NCBI RefSeq assembly: GCF_001887355.1
Contig: NZ_MPIN01000007.1
Coordinates: 270,888 to 334,887, forward strand
Direction of reading: 5' to 3'
Source of the DNA: Cystobacter ferrugineus
GTDB taxonomy: Bacteria > Myxococcota > Myxococcia > Myxococcales > Myxococcaceae
DNA length: 64,000 nucleotides
Below, piece after piece: positions 7,948-15,772 of this stretch. The position numbers and the translations under genes are program-made. The notes below the pieces were generated by a model, which was not told the DNA's origin, did no database searches, and saw only the letters and a program-made list of their open reading frames with translations. Position 1 is the first letter of the stretch. Every line of letters begins with the position of its first letter.

Positions 7948-10221
7948 ATGCCGCGTCAACTCGTCTACCGCCGTTATGGGGGGTCCCTCCAGGTCTCCAT
8001 TCCTTCCTTCGAGGTGTTGGTGGAGGCCGTCCACATCCCCGAGACGCAGTGGCTCGCGACGGCTTGTCCGATCGAGGGGCTCACCTGTGATCGCCGCTTC
8101 CTGGAGTTCCTCGACACCGACAAGAACGGGCGCATCCGGGTCATGGAGGTGCGGCAGGCCGTGCGGTTCACGGCGGAACACCTGCGCTCCTTCCAGGGGG
8201 CGGACGCGGGGAGCGACGTGCTGGTGCTGGACATGCTCGCCGACGGGGCGGCGCGGGCCCGGGACGCGGCCGGTCTGCTGTTGGACACCTTGAAGGCGGA
8301 GGATCGCACGCGGATCTCGCTCGAGCAGGTGCGCGCGAGTGATCGGGCGCTGCGCGAGGCGGGGCACAACGGAGATGGCATCGTGGCGCCGGCCTTCCTG
8401 CCGGAGGCCCTGAGGCCCCTGGCCGTGCGGCTCATGGCGGCCTTTCCCGAGGTGAAGAACCGCGCGGGGCAGCCCGGGGTGGATCTGCCCATGCTCCAGC
8501 GCTTGCGCGAGGAGCGCAAGGCGTTGCTGGTCCACCTGGCCGAGCGGGCGTCGGTGCTCGTCTGGGGCGCGCCGAGCGTGGAGCGGGCCCGGCGCATCCA
8601 GGAGGTGCGTCCGCTGCTGGACACGTACTTCCTGCAGTGCCGGCTGATCGCGGCCCAACCCGAGGCCGTCACGAGCCTCAAGCTGGACGGGGGAAGGGTG
8701 CAGGGGGCGCTGGGGGATCTCCAGGCGCTCTCGCGCGTGGTGTCGGAGCTGCCCGTGGCGCCTCCCGAGCCCGGGGGGCTCTTGCGCTGGTCGCGGATGT
8801 ACCGGGGGCCGGCGTTCGAGAAGCTGGACGCGTTCCGGCGGGACGTGGCGGTGCCGGTGTCCAATGATCAGGCGACGCTGTCGGACGCGTCGTGGCGCGA
8901 GATGTCCGCGCGGGCCGATGCCATCCTGGCCTGGCAGGCGCGGCTGGAGGCGAGCCCCTTGCGCGACTGGGCGGACGTGCTGGCGACGATCTCCGAGTCC
9001 GAGCTGGACGCCCTCGAGGCGAAGTGCCGGGAGGATCTGGCGCGCCAGGACACCCTGGGCGCGGTGGAGGACGTGGAGCGGTTGATCCTCTACCAGCGCT
9101 GGCTGCTGACGTTCGCCAACAACTTCATCAGCATGCCGGACCTCTACCAGACGAAGCGGCGCGCGCTGGTGGAGCGCGGCACGCTCATCCTCGGAGGGCG
9201 GCGCTACCGGTTGTCGGTGCTGGTGAAGGACCGGGCCGCGCATTCCGCGCTGACGAGCCAGGGCACCACCTGCACGCTCTACGTGCAGGTGATCTCCAGG
9301 GAGGGCGGGGAGAGCTACGAGGTGGCGGTGCCCGTCACGCGCGGGCGCAGCACCGAGCTGGCGGTGGGCAAGCGCGGCGTGTTCTACGACGTGGAGCAGC
9401 GCGAGTACGACGCCGTGGTGACGCAGATCATCCGCCAGCCCGTGTCGTTGTGGGAGGCGATGACGATGCCCTTCGAGCGGATCGGCAGGTTCATCTCCTC
9501 GAAGATCGAGGGGATGGCGGCCGCGGGCGAGAAGACGCTCGATGAGTCCCTGGAGAAGAGCTACGCGCACGGCACCGGGGTGGCGAGCGCCGCGGCGGCC
9601 ACTCCGGCCTCGGCTCCGGCTCCAGCTCCGGCCGCGGCTCCAGCGGCGGCGCCCGTGGGCGGGCCGGGAGGCTTCATCGCGGCGACGGGCATCGCGTTCG
9701 CGGCGGTGGGCTCCTCGCTGGCGTTCATCGTGTCGCAGGTGCGCTCGCTCACGGTGTTCGATGTCCTCACCGCGCTCATCATCGCCGCGGCCGTGGTGAT
9801 GCTGCCCTCAGGCCTGCTGGGCTGGCTCAAGCTGCGCAAGCGCAACCTGGCGGTGCTGCTGGAGGGCTCGGGCTGGGCGCTCAATGATCGGCTGATGCTC
9901 ACGCGCGACCTGGCGATGCTCATCACCCGCCGGCCACGGCTGCCCAAGAGCGCCACGGTGGATCGGGCGGACATGTTGCGCTCGGCGCTGGTGACGGTGC
10001 ACGAGGACGACGAGGGCGAGCCGCGCTCGTGGGGCCTGTGGTTCTTCATCCTCCTGGCGGTGCTGGCCGCTCTGCTCTGGCAGTTCCGCGAGCCGATCGC
10101 CCGCGAGGCCTGCTCGCGGCAGTGGATGCGCGGCGCCATGTGCGAGTGGGGACGAGCCCCGGGCACGGCACCGGCGGCGCCTCCCGCGGCGCCGGCGCCT
10201 GGAGCGACGGGGGCGCCCTGA
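7948..10221 (+). CDS. Large EF-hand-containing membrane protein, function unknown
   Basis: 757 aa from MPRQLVYRR; an upstream ATG at 7903 is less likely. Residues 56-67, DTDKNGRIRVME, match a canonical EF-hand calcium loop. A second, weaker loop is NGDGIVAP near residue 140. A long soluble region is followed by an Ala/Pro-rich linker (~545-570) and two hydrophobic helices (~575-625). A basic loop and a third helix near the C-terminus (LWFFILLAVLAALLW) come next, and an Ala/Pro tail ends the protein. I do not recognise the family. The layout suggests a calcium-sensing domain tethered to the inner membrane by its C-terminal part. Its stop abuts that of the convergent esterase gene. Confidence 0.7.
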   Translation: MPRQLVYRRYGGSLQVSIPSFEVLVEAVHIPETQWLATACPIEGLTCDRRFLEFLDTDKNGRIRVMEVRQAVRFTAEHLRSFQGADAGSDVLVLDMLADGAARARDAAGLLLDTLKAEDRTRISLEQVRASDRALREAGHNGDGIVAPAFLPEALRPLAVRLMAAFPEVKNRAGQPGVDLPMLQRLREERKALLVHLAERASVLVWGAPSVERARRIQEVRPLLDTYFLQCRLIAAQPEAVTSLKLDGGRVQGALGDLQALSRVVSELPVAPPEPGGLLRWSRMYRGPAFEKLDAFRRDVAVPVSNDQATLSDASWREMSARADAILAWQARLEASPLRDWADVLATISESELDALEAKCREDLARQDTLGAVEDVERLILYQRWLLTFANNFISMPDLYQTKRRALVERGTLILGGRRYRLSVLVKDRAAHSALTSQGTTCTLYVQVISREGGESYEVAVPVTRGRSTELAVGKRGVFYDVEQREYDAVVTQIIRQPVSLWEAMTMPFERIGRFISSKIEGMAAAGEKTLDESLEKSYAHGTGVASAAAATPASAPAPAPAAAPAAAPVGGPGGFIAATGIAFAAVGSSLAFIVSQVRSLTVFDVLTALIIAAAVVMLPSGLLGWLKLRKRNLAVLLEGSGWALNDRLMLTRDLAMLITRRPRLPKSATVDRADMLRSALVTVHEDDEGEPRSWGLWFFILLAVLAALLWQFREPIAREACSRQWMRGAMCEWGRAPGTAPAAPPAAPAPGATGAP

Positions 10222-11361
10222 CTACCAGCCGAGCCACTCGCGCAAGAGGGGCGTCATCTGCTCGGCCGTGCGCTGGTGCGTCTTGCGGCTGGGGTGCCAC
10301 AGGCAGCCGAGGCCCTCGTCCTCGCGGTTGGCGGGCACCTCGGCGAAGTGCACGCGGGGGTCTCCCTGCTGGCGCAGGGTGTCCACGAGTCCGGAGAGCA
10401 GCTCGCGCACGCGGGTGCGCGCCTGGACGTCCTTGGGATGGGTGTCGCTGACGCCGGAGCCGAGGACGCAGACGATGTGGGCCTGGGGGTAGTGGCCGCG
10501 GATGTCCGTCACGAGGGCGCGGTAGGCGTCGCGGAAGCGCTCCTCGCCCGGGTGCTCCTTCCAGAAGTCATTGGCGCCGAGCTGGATGACGACCGCGTCG
10601 GGAGTCCACGAGGAGAAGTTCCAGGGGGCATCGTCGCGGTGGGGCAGGGTGCGCGTGTAGAGCTGGGGCAGGGGGGGCGTGGGGTCGTTGCCGTAGTTGA
10701 CGGTCACGCCCTTGCCGGAGAAGGCGACGAAGGAGGCCTCGGCGCCGAGGGCCTGGGCGGTGAGGGCGCCCCAGGTGAGGGAGGCGCGCTGGGTCTCCGC
10801 GTTGAAGCTGCACTGGGCGTTCTTGCCCTCGATGCCGAAGCCGGTGAGGCCCGAGTCCCCGATGAACTCGATGCGGCGCGGGGGGGCGGGGGGCGCGGGG
10901 AGCAGCCGGGCGCCCGGGTCCAGCTCGAGTCCGAGCAGTTGCGTCTCCCCGACGGCGGGCTCGGTCTCCTTCTCCAGCCGCAGCACGTGCTCGCCCCGGG
11001 GCAGTCCCTCGGCGATCCGGTAGAGCAGGGGGCCCTCGCCGATATAGAGGTCGCGGAAGGGGGCGCCGTCCACGCTGAAGCGGAAGCGGTTGGGGGCGGC
11101 CTCCTCGTACTTGGGCAGATCCAACAGGCGGATGCCGAGCGAGGTGCCCGTGAAGCGCACGGTCAGGGCTGAACCTCCCCAGGCGATGCGGGGGCCGGAG
11201 GGCTCCCTCCAGTCCACGCGGCCGCTGAAGCGCAGCGCGGGGGATTGGGGAGACACCTGGACGGGGACGCCGCGGCAGCCGGCGAGCAGGGCGAGGGCGA
11301 TCCACGCGCGGGAGCGGGCCCAGGCCAGGGTCTTCTTCCACGCGCCGATGAGGGAAGTCAT
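10222..11361 (-). CDS. CE2-like SGNH esterase lipoprotein
   Basis: 379 aa. The N-terminus ends with lipobox LLAGC, so the enzyme is probably anchored in an envelope membrane. Residues ~40-160 form a beta-sandwich (FRFSVDGAPFRDLYIGEG). An SGNH hydrolase domain follows: IEFIGDSGLTGFG (block I Ser), QLGANDF (block III) and a late HPSRKTHQ carrying the catalytic His. The jelly-roll plus SGNH order matches carbohydrate esterase family 2, which deacetylates polysaccharides. The usual GDSI/L is GDSG here. It lies 38 bp downstream of the Clp-like gene on the same strand and could be co-transcribed. Confidence 0.78.
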   Translation of the reverse strand: MTSLIGAWKKTLAWARSRAWIALALLAGCRGVPVQVSPQSPALRFSGRVDWREPSGPRIAWGGSALTVRFTGTSLGIRLLDLPKYEEAAPNRFRFSVDGAPFRDLYIGEGPLLYRIAEGLPRGEHVLRLEKETEPAVGETQLLGLELDPGARLLPAPPAPPRRIEFIGDSGLTGFGIEGKNAQCSFNAETQRASLTWGALTAQALGAEASFVAFSGKGVTVNYGNDPTPPLPQLYTRTLPHRDDAPWNFSSWTPDAVVIQLGANDFWKEHPGEERFRDAYRALVTDIRGHYPQAHIVCVLGSGVSDTHPKDVQARTRVRELLSGLVDTLRQQGDPRVHFAEVPANREDEGLGCLWHPSRKTHQRTAEQMTPLLREWLGW

Positions 11362-11399
11362 GCCCCCATCCTAGACGTCCCCGCCACCCCCTGGGCGCG

Positions 11400-14225
11400 T
11401 CAACTCGTGGGGGTGGGGCCCCCGAGGGGCGGACGGGAAATCCACGCGGCGATGAAGAGATCCAACTCTCCGCGCAGCACGTCCTTCACCCGGGGCGTGC
11501 CCGCGCCCGTGCGGGGATCCTCCACGCGGGCGCTGCGGCCCAGGTGGTAGCGCCGGGCCTCTTCCGCGGTGCCGCTGCCGCCCTGGCCCCGCACCACCCG
11601 CGAGGCGATGTCCTTCATCTCCTCCAGCTCGCCCGCGCCCGCGAGCGTCATCACCCGGCCGCTCGTCTCGTCGCGCACCGTCACCTCCGTCTTCACCCGG
11701 TTGACGAAGGTGCCCTCGTGCCGCCGCACCTCGCGGCCGTCCACGTCGAGGTGTTTGAGCTCCTCCACGGGGCCGCCCCGGTGCACCCGCACGTAGGCGC
11801 GCTGCCGCTTCTCCTCCTCGATGCGCCGGTGCAGGCCCGCCTCGCCCGACAGGTATCCGTAGGCGCCGGGGCCCATGACGCGCACCACCACCCGGAAGGG
11901 CTCCTCCGCCTCCGCCACCGCGAGTGCCTCGTAGCCGCGCCGCTCCGCCCAGCCCAGGTACATGGACGCCAGCTCCTGCACCCACGCCGCCTGCCCCTCG
12001 CTCGTCTCGCTCGCGCAGATGTCCACCAGGGCCTCGTCTCCCTGGTCCATGTCCCCGGAGGTGCCCAGCACCTCGGCCATCTGCACCTCGCGCGCGACCT
12101 CCTCCACCTGCTTGGCCGCCGAGGCGAGCTGGGCCTCGCCCTTGGCCTCGCGCACGAGCCGCCGCGCGAACGTGGAGCGCTCCTCCAGCCGATCCAACTC
12201 GTTGAGCTGCGCCTCCACCGAGCGGAAGGCCCGGAGCGTCGACGCCGCGCGCTGCGGATCGTCCCAGAGGTTGGGCGCCTGGGTGGACGCGAGCAGCTCC
12301 GCGCGCCGCTCCTCCAGCCGGGGCCGGTTGGCCGAGACGGCGAGGGCGCGCGCCCGGCCCACCAGCCGATCCATCTCGGCGAGCAGGGACTTCTTGTCCA
12401 GGCGCCGCTTCACCGCGGACACCGACTTCTCCGTGGGCAGCGCGAGCCGGGCCGTCTCCTCGCGGGGGCTCGGCGCGATCTCCGCCACCGCCACCACCTT
12501 GTTGCCCGGCCGCGTCTCCACCCGCACGGGCGTGCCCGGCCGCAGCGGCTTGCGGGCGATCTCCACCGCGAGCGCCGCGGTGAGCGTCTTCTCGATTTCC
12601 CGCTGCAGGTAGCGCGCGCCGAACTGCGGCGAGTAGCCCCGCTCCACGAGCAGATCCACCACCCCGGGCGTCACCTCCACGTCCAGGCCGCGCGCCCGGA
12701 TGCCCTCGCGCTCCAGCACCCGGCCCACCTCGCGCTGGGCGATTTTTCGGATCTCCACCTTGCTGAGCGGCTGGAAGTGGCAGATGGCGTCGAAGCGGTT
12801 GAGGAACTCGGGACGGAAGGCGTCGGCGATCCTCCGGTCCACCTCGACGATGAGCTCCTCGGCGCGGCGCGAGCCCACGAAGCCGATGGAGGGCTCGCGG
12901 TACACCTCGGAGCCCACGTTGGACGTGGCGACGATGACGGTGTTGTTGCAGGAGATGGTTTCCCCCGCGCCGTTGACGAAGGTGCCCTCGTCGAAGAGCT
13001 GGAGGAAGCGGTCGTGCACGCTGCGCGCGGCCTTCTCGAACTCGTCGAGCAGGAGCACGGTGAACACCTTGCCCTCGAGCAGGGCCGTCAGCTCGCCGCG
13101 CTTGGTCTCGATGGCGGGGGCCCAGGCGGCGCCGAAGGGGACGCTCTCGTCGCCGTCGTTGGGGAAGTCCGCCATGTTCAGCCGCACGAGCCGGTCGGGC
13201 GAGCCGAAGAGGTACTCGGCGAGCAGCTTGGCCAGTTGCGTCTTGCCCACGCCCGTGGGGCCGGCGAAGAGGAACACGCCCAGGGGGCGGCGCGGATCGT
13301 TCAGGCCCGCCTTGAGCAGGGCCACCGAGCGCAGCACGGCCTGCACCGCGTCGGTCTGCCCGAGCAGCCGTTCGCCGAAGAAGCGCTCCGTCTCGTCGAG
13401 ATCCAACGCCATCGCGTCGTCCACGACGAAGCGGGGCAGCCGCGTGGTGGCGCAGAAGCGGGTGAGGACGTCCTCGGGGCCCACGCGATCCTTGGCGCCA
13501 CCCGCCGCCTCGGCGGCCGTCTCCTTGAGCAGCTCGATGGCCTTGCGCGGCAGCCGCTGGGCGAGGAGGAACTTGGAGGCCAGCCGCAGCGCCAGGTCGC
13601 ACGCCGCCGGATCGATGGGCAGGTGCAGCTCGCGCTCCTGCTCCTCGGCGACGCGGTGGAGGATCCACCGGGCGCGCTCGGTGGGCGGCTCGTGGAGGGG
13701 CACCAGGTGCAGCCGCTCGGCGAAGGACTCATCGGCGCGAAGCAGCTCCTGCACGCGTTTGGGCTCGGTCTCGAAGATGAAGCGCGGGGTGCCGGTGCGC
13801 AGGGCGCGGAAGGCCACGGGGGCCAGGGGGCCGCCGATGACCGCGGGCAGGTCCCGGATGTAGACGATGGGGCAGGGGTGGCGCTGGAGCCACTCGAGCA
13901 GCTCCTCGAACGTCTCGGCCGCCTGACGCTGGGTGCTGCGCGCCAGGATGTTGGCGACGGACACCTCCACCATGCGCGCCGAGGAGAGCTCCGCGTCCAC
14001 TCGGCCCTCGGTGATGCGGCGCGCGACTTCCTGCACCAGGGCGGACTTGCCCACGCCGGGCTCACCGGACAGCAGGGGGTGTTTGCCGCCGCGCGCCAGC
14101 AAGCCGAGCACCTCCGTCACCGCGCCGTCCATGCCGTGCGCGGCCGTGAGCCGTCCCTCGCGCGCCAGGGCCGTCAGATCGCGGTCGATGAGCCGCTCGT
14201 TGTCCTCGCTCTTTCGGGTGGCCAT
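11400..14225 (-). CDS. Clp/Hsp100-type AAA+ ATPase fused to a catalytically dead RF2-like module
   Basis: 941 aa from MATRKSEDNE. Residues 1-580 form two AAA+ domains: Walker A1 GEPGVGKS (54-61), a degenerate Walker B1 (VYIRDL), Walker A2 GPTGVGKT (322-329), Walker B2 LLLDEFEK (391-398), sensor ATSN, and a Clp C-terminal domain with GARYL. The Clp-N domain is absent. SIGF (446-449) sits where ClpA has its IGL ClpP-docking loop. Residues ~610-930 align by eye with release factor 2: PNLWDDPQRA, WVQELASMYLGWAERRGY, GPGAYGYLSGEAGLHR (785-800) and EDPRTGAGT..VLRGELDLFIAAW. GGQHVNR is replaced by GTFVNR, and the stop-codon SPF segment is deleted. It is inferred to be a ribosome- or tRNA-site-binding unfoldase; the true role is unknown. 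Confidence 0.85.
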   Translation of the reverse strand: MATRKSEDNERLIDRDLTALAREGRLTAAHGMDGAVTEVLGLLARGGKHPLLSGEPGVGKSALVQEVARRITEGRVDAELSSARMVEVSVANILARSTQRQAAETFEELLEWLQRHPCPIVYIRDLPAVIGGPLAPVAFRALRTGTPRFIFETEPKRVQELLRADESFAERLHLVPLHEPPTERARWILHRVAEEQERELHLPIDPAACDLALRLASKFLLAQRLPRKAIELLKETAAEAAGGAKDRVGPEDVLTRFCATTRLPRFVVDDAMALDLDETERFFGERLLGQTDAVQAVLRSVALLKAGLNDPRRPLGVFLFAGPTGVGKTQLAKLLAEYLFGSPDRLVRLNMADFPNDGDESVPFGAAWAPAIETKRGELTALLEGKVFTVLLLDEFEKAARSVHDRFLQLFDEGTFVNGAGETISCNNTVIVATSNVGSEVYREPSIGFVGSRRAEELIVEVDRRIADAFRPEFLNRFDAICHFQPLSKVEIRKIAQREVGRVLEREGIRARGLDVEVTPGVVDLLVERGYSPQFGARYLQREIEKTLTAALAVEIARKPLRPGTPVRVETRPGNKVVAVAEIAPSPREETARLALPTEKSVSAVKRRLDKKSLLAEMDRLVGRARALAVSANRPRLEERRAELLASTQAPNLWDDPQRAASTLRAFRSVEAQLNELDRLEERSTFARRLVREAKGEAQLASAAKQVEEVAREVQMAEVLGTSGDMDQGDEALVDICASETSEGQAAWVQELASMYLGWAERRGYEALAVAEAEEPFRVVVRVMGPGAYGYLSGEAGLHRRIEEEKRQRAYVRVHRGGPVEELKHLDVDGREVRRHEGTFVNRVKTEVTVRDETSGRVMTLAGAGELEEMKDIASRVVRGQGGSGTAEEARRYHLGRSARVEDPRTGAGTPRVKDVLRGELDLFIAAWISRPPLGGPTPTS

Positions 14226-14419
14226 GGTCGGAAACGCCCCCCCGGGGCAGTGCGCGCACTCTATCCCGCCCGGCGCGCGCGGCGCACAGGTCAACATGCG
14301 CGCCGGATGCCAGCGTCTGGGCGTGAAGTCGGCACTGGTTTCGCGGCGATTCGACGAGGAAGGGACGCCTGGTTTCCTTATCTCTCCGACGCGGTTTTTT
14401 TCCGGTTTTTCCGCGCGTG

Positions 14420-14471
14420 TTGCTTGAACCCGTCAGCAGGGACTCTCATAGTGCGGGTGCCGTTCAAGCAA
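14420..14471 (+). promoter_or_regulatory. Putative sigma-70-like promoter flanked by an inverted repeat, graspetide operon
   Basis: TTGAAC (14424-14429) and CATAGT (14447-14452) are spaced by 17 nt, a plausible -35/-10 pair. TTGCTTGAAC (14420-14429) is repeated inverted and perfectly as GTTCAAGCAA (14462-14471), flanking the promoter core. The repeat could be an operator or a leader hairpin. The whole gap 14226-14514 (289 bp) separates divergent genes. Confidence 0.4.
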
Positions 14472-14514
14472 GCTCCGGTCCCCCCCGGACGGAGCACCCC
14501 CACGGAGGCTGAAA

Positions 14515-14715
14515 ATGAAGAAGGACACGACCAAGAAGCCGTTCTTCGCGCGTCTGCTCGAGGAGCAGGAACTGGAGCAGGTCACGGGCGGCGCTGCCAA
14601 CAAGACCCAGAAGTATCCCTCGGACGAGGACGATTTCGAGGCGTCGCTGATCAAGCCGCCCCCCGACACGACCCAGAAGTACCCCTCGGACGGTGACGAC
14701 GACAACGCGGTCTAA
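14515..14715 (+). CDS. Microviridin-type graspetide precursor with two cores
   Basis: 66 aa; GGAGG lies 7 nt before the ATG. The leader contains PFFARLL (9-15), the conserved recognition helix of microviridin precursors, and a double glycine at 25-26. Two cores follow: TQKYPSDEDD (31-40) and TQKYPSDGDDD (53-63), both matching the TxKYPSD microviridin signature. In known members Thr/Ser form esters with Asp/Glu, and Lys forms an amide, giving a tricyclic protease inhibitor. The Trp usual after PSD is replaced by Glu or Gly. The two ATP-grasp ligases follow directly. No dedicated exporter or protease is visible, though the double glycine would suit a C39 exporter such as the one at 580-2820. 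Confidence 0.92.
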   Translation: MKKDTTKKPFFARLLEEQELEQVTGGAANKTQKYPSDEDDFEASLIKPPPDTTQKYPSDGDDDNAV

Positions 14716-14752
14716 AACCCTCGCGGGGCGGGTCGAGCCCCGGTCTTCTCTC

Positions 14753-15763
14753 ATGCCCACCGCTCGCGACACCGTCCTGCTCTTCACCCATAGCGGCGAC
14801 TACTTCACCGTGGATCGCGTCGCGCAGGAGGTGTCGCGGCGGGGGCTTCGTCCCCTCCGCATCAATACGGATGGCTTCCCTTCCGAGTGGGAGCTGACGT
14901 CGATGCTGGAGCCGACGTACCAGGACGTGGTGCTGCACACGGATGCGGGCGAGGTGCGAAGCGCCGAGGTGCGCTCGGTGTGGTTGCGCCGGCGCGTCGC
15001 TCCCCGGCTCGACGAGACGCTGGAGCCCGCGTGGCGCGAGAGCTGTGCCCGGGAGTCGAGCGCGGCCCTCTCGGGGGCCCTCGACGGACTGACGGGGGCG
15101 GGCTGCCGCTTCATCAATCCCCTCGGCGCGGACGAGACGGCGGGCAACAAGCTGCTCCAACTCCGGCTCGCCCGGACGCACGGGCTCGAGATTCCACGCA
15201 CCCTGGTGACCAACGACGCGGAGCGGGTGCGCTCCTGGTTCGACGAGGTCGGAGGCCGGGTGGTGGCCAAGATGCTGACGCCGTTGACCCAGTCCATGAG
15301 GGGCGGACAGCCCTTCGTGTACACGACCGCCATCGGCCCCGAGCACCTGGAGGAACTCGACGGCTTGCGTCTCAGCCCCATGGTGTTCCAGGAGCGCATC
15401 GACAAGTCGCACGAACTGCGTGTCGCCGTGGTGGGCGAGCGCTGCTTCGTGGGGGCCATCGACGCCTCGCGCTCGGTGGAGGGGCAGGTGGATTGGCGGC
15501 GCTCCCGTCCGGACGAGTGTTCCTGGGCCGTGGGCCAGTTGCCCGAGGAGGTCGCCCGGCGCCTGGTGCGCCTGGTGGCGGAGCTGGGGCTGGTGTACGG
15601 CGCCGCGGATTTCATCGTCACACCCGACGGCCGCTACGTCTTCCTCGAGGTGAACCCCGGAGGGGAGTGGGGAATGCTCGAGCGGGATCTCGGCCTGCCC
15701 ATCGCCGCGGCCCTCGCCGACGCGCTCGTTTCCGAGGGGAGTGGAGCCGCGCAGTCGTTGTAA
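14753..15763 (+). CDS. mvdC: MvdC/MdnB-like ATP-grasp ligase (lactam-forming)
   Basis: 336 aa from MPTARDT; an earlier GTG/ACG-region start is unlikely. The opening LLFTHSGDYFTVDRVAQE and the block VWLRRRVAPRL match the lactam-forming ligase of microviridin clusters rather than the ester-forming one. ATP-grasp elements are visible: VVAKMLTP, MVFQERIDKSHELRV and the metal-binding FLEVNPGGEWGMLERD near the C-terminus. It should join the Lys side chain to an acidic residue after the esters form. It follows the precursor by 37 bp and precedes its paralogue by 9 bp, so the three genes form one operon. Confidence 0.9.
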   Translation: MPTARDTVLLFTHSGDYFTVDRVAQEVSRRGLRPLRINTDGFPSEWELTSMLEPTYQDVVLHTDAGEVRSAEVRSVWLRRRVAPRLDETLEPAWRESCARESSAALSGALDGLTGAGCRFINPLGADETAGNKLLQLRLARTHGLEIPRTLVTNDAERVRSWFDEVGGRVVAKMLTPLTQSMRGGQPFVYTTAIGPEHLEELDGLRLSPMVFQERIDKSHELRVAVVGERCFVGAIDASRSVEGQVDWRRSRPDECSWAVGQLPEEVARRLVRLVAELGLVYGAADFIVTPDGRYVFLEVNPGGEWGMLERDLGLPIAAALADALVSEGSGAAQSL

Positions 15764-15772
15764 GGAGCAGGG

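Noticed and set aside
7840..9570. Minus-strand extension of the BamE-like frame over the EF-hand gene
   Set aside because: Only the last 178 codons look like a protein; the upstream part is Arg/His/Gln-rich shadow of the plus-strand gene.
14160..14225. Possible frameshift joining separate Clp and release-factor genes
   Set aside because: The frame is continuous with consistent codon usage across the junction near residue 600 and no internal ribosome site stands out, so a true fusion is favoured.
11544..14696. 1050-codon plus-strand open frame opposite the Clp-RF2 gene
   Set aside because: Low-complexity Arg/Gly/Leu/His-rich shadow; the minus strand carries conserved motifs throughout.
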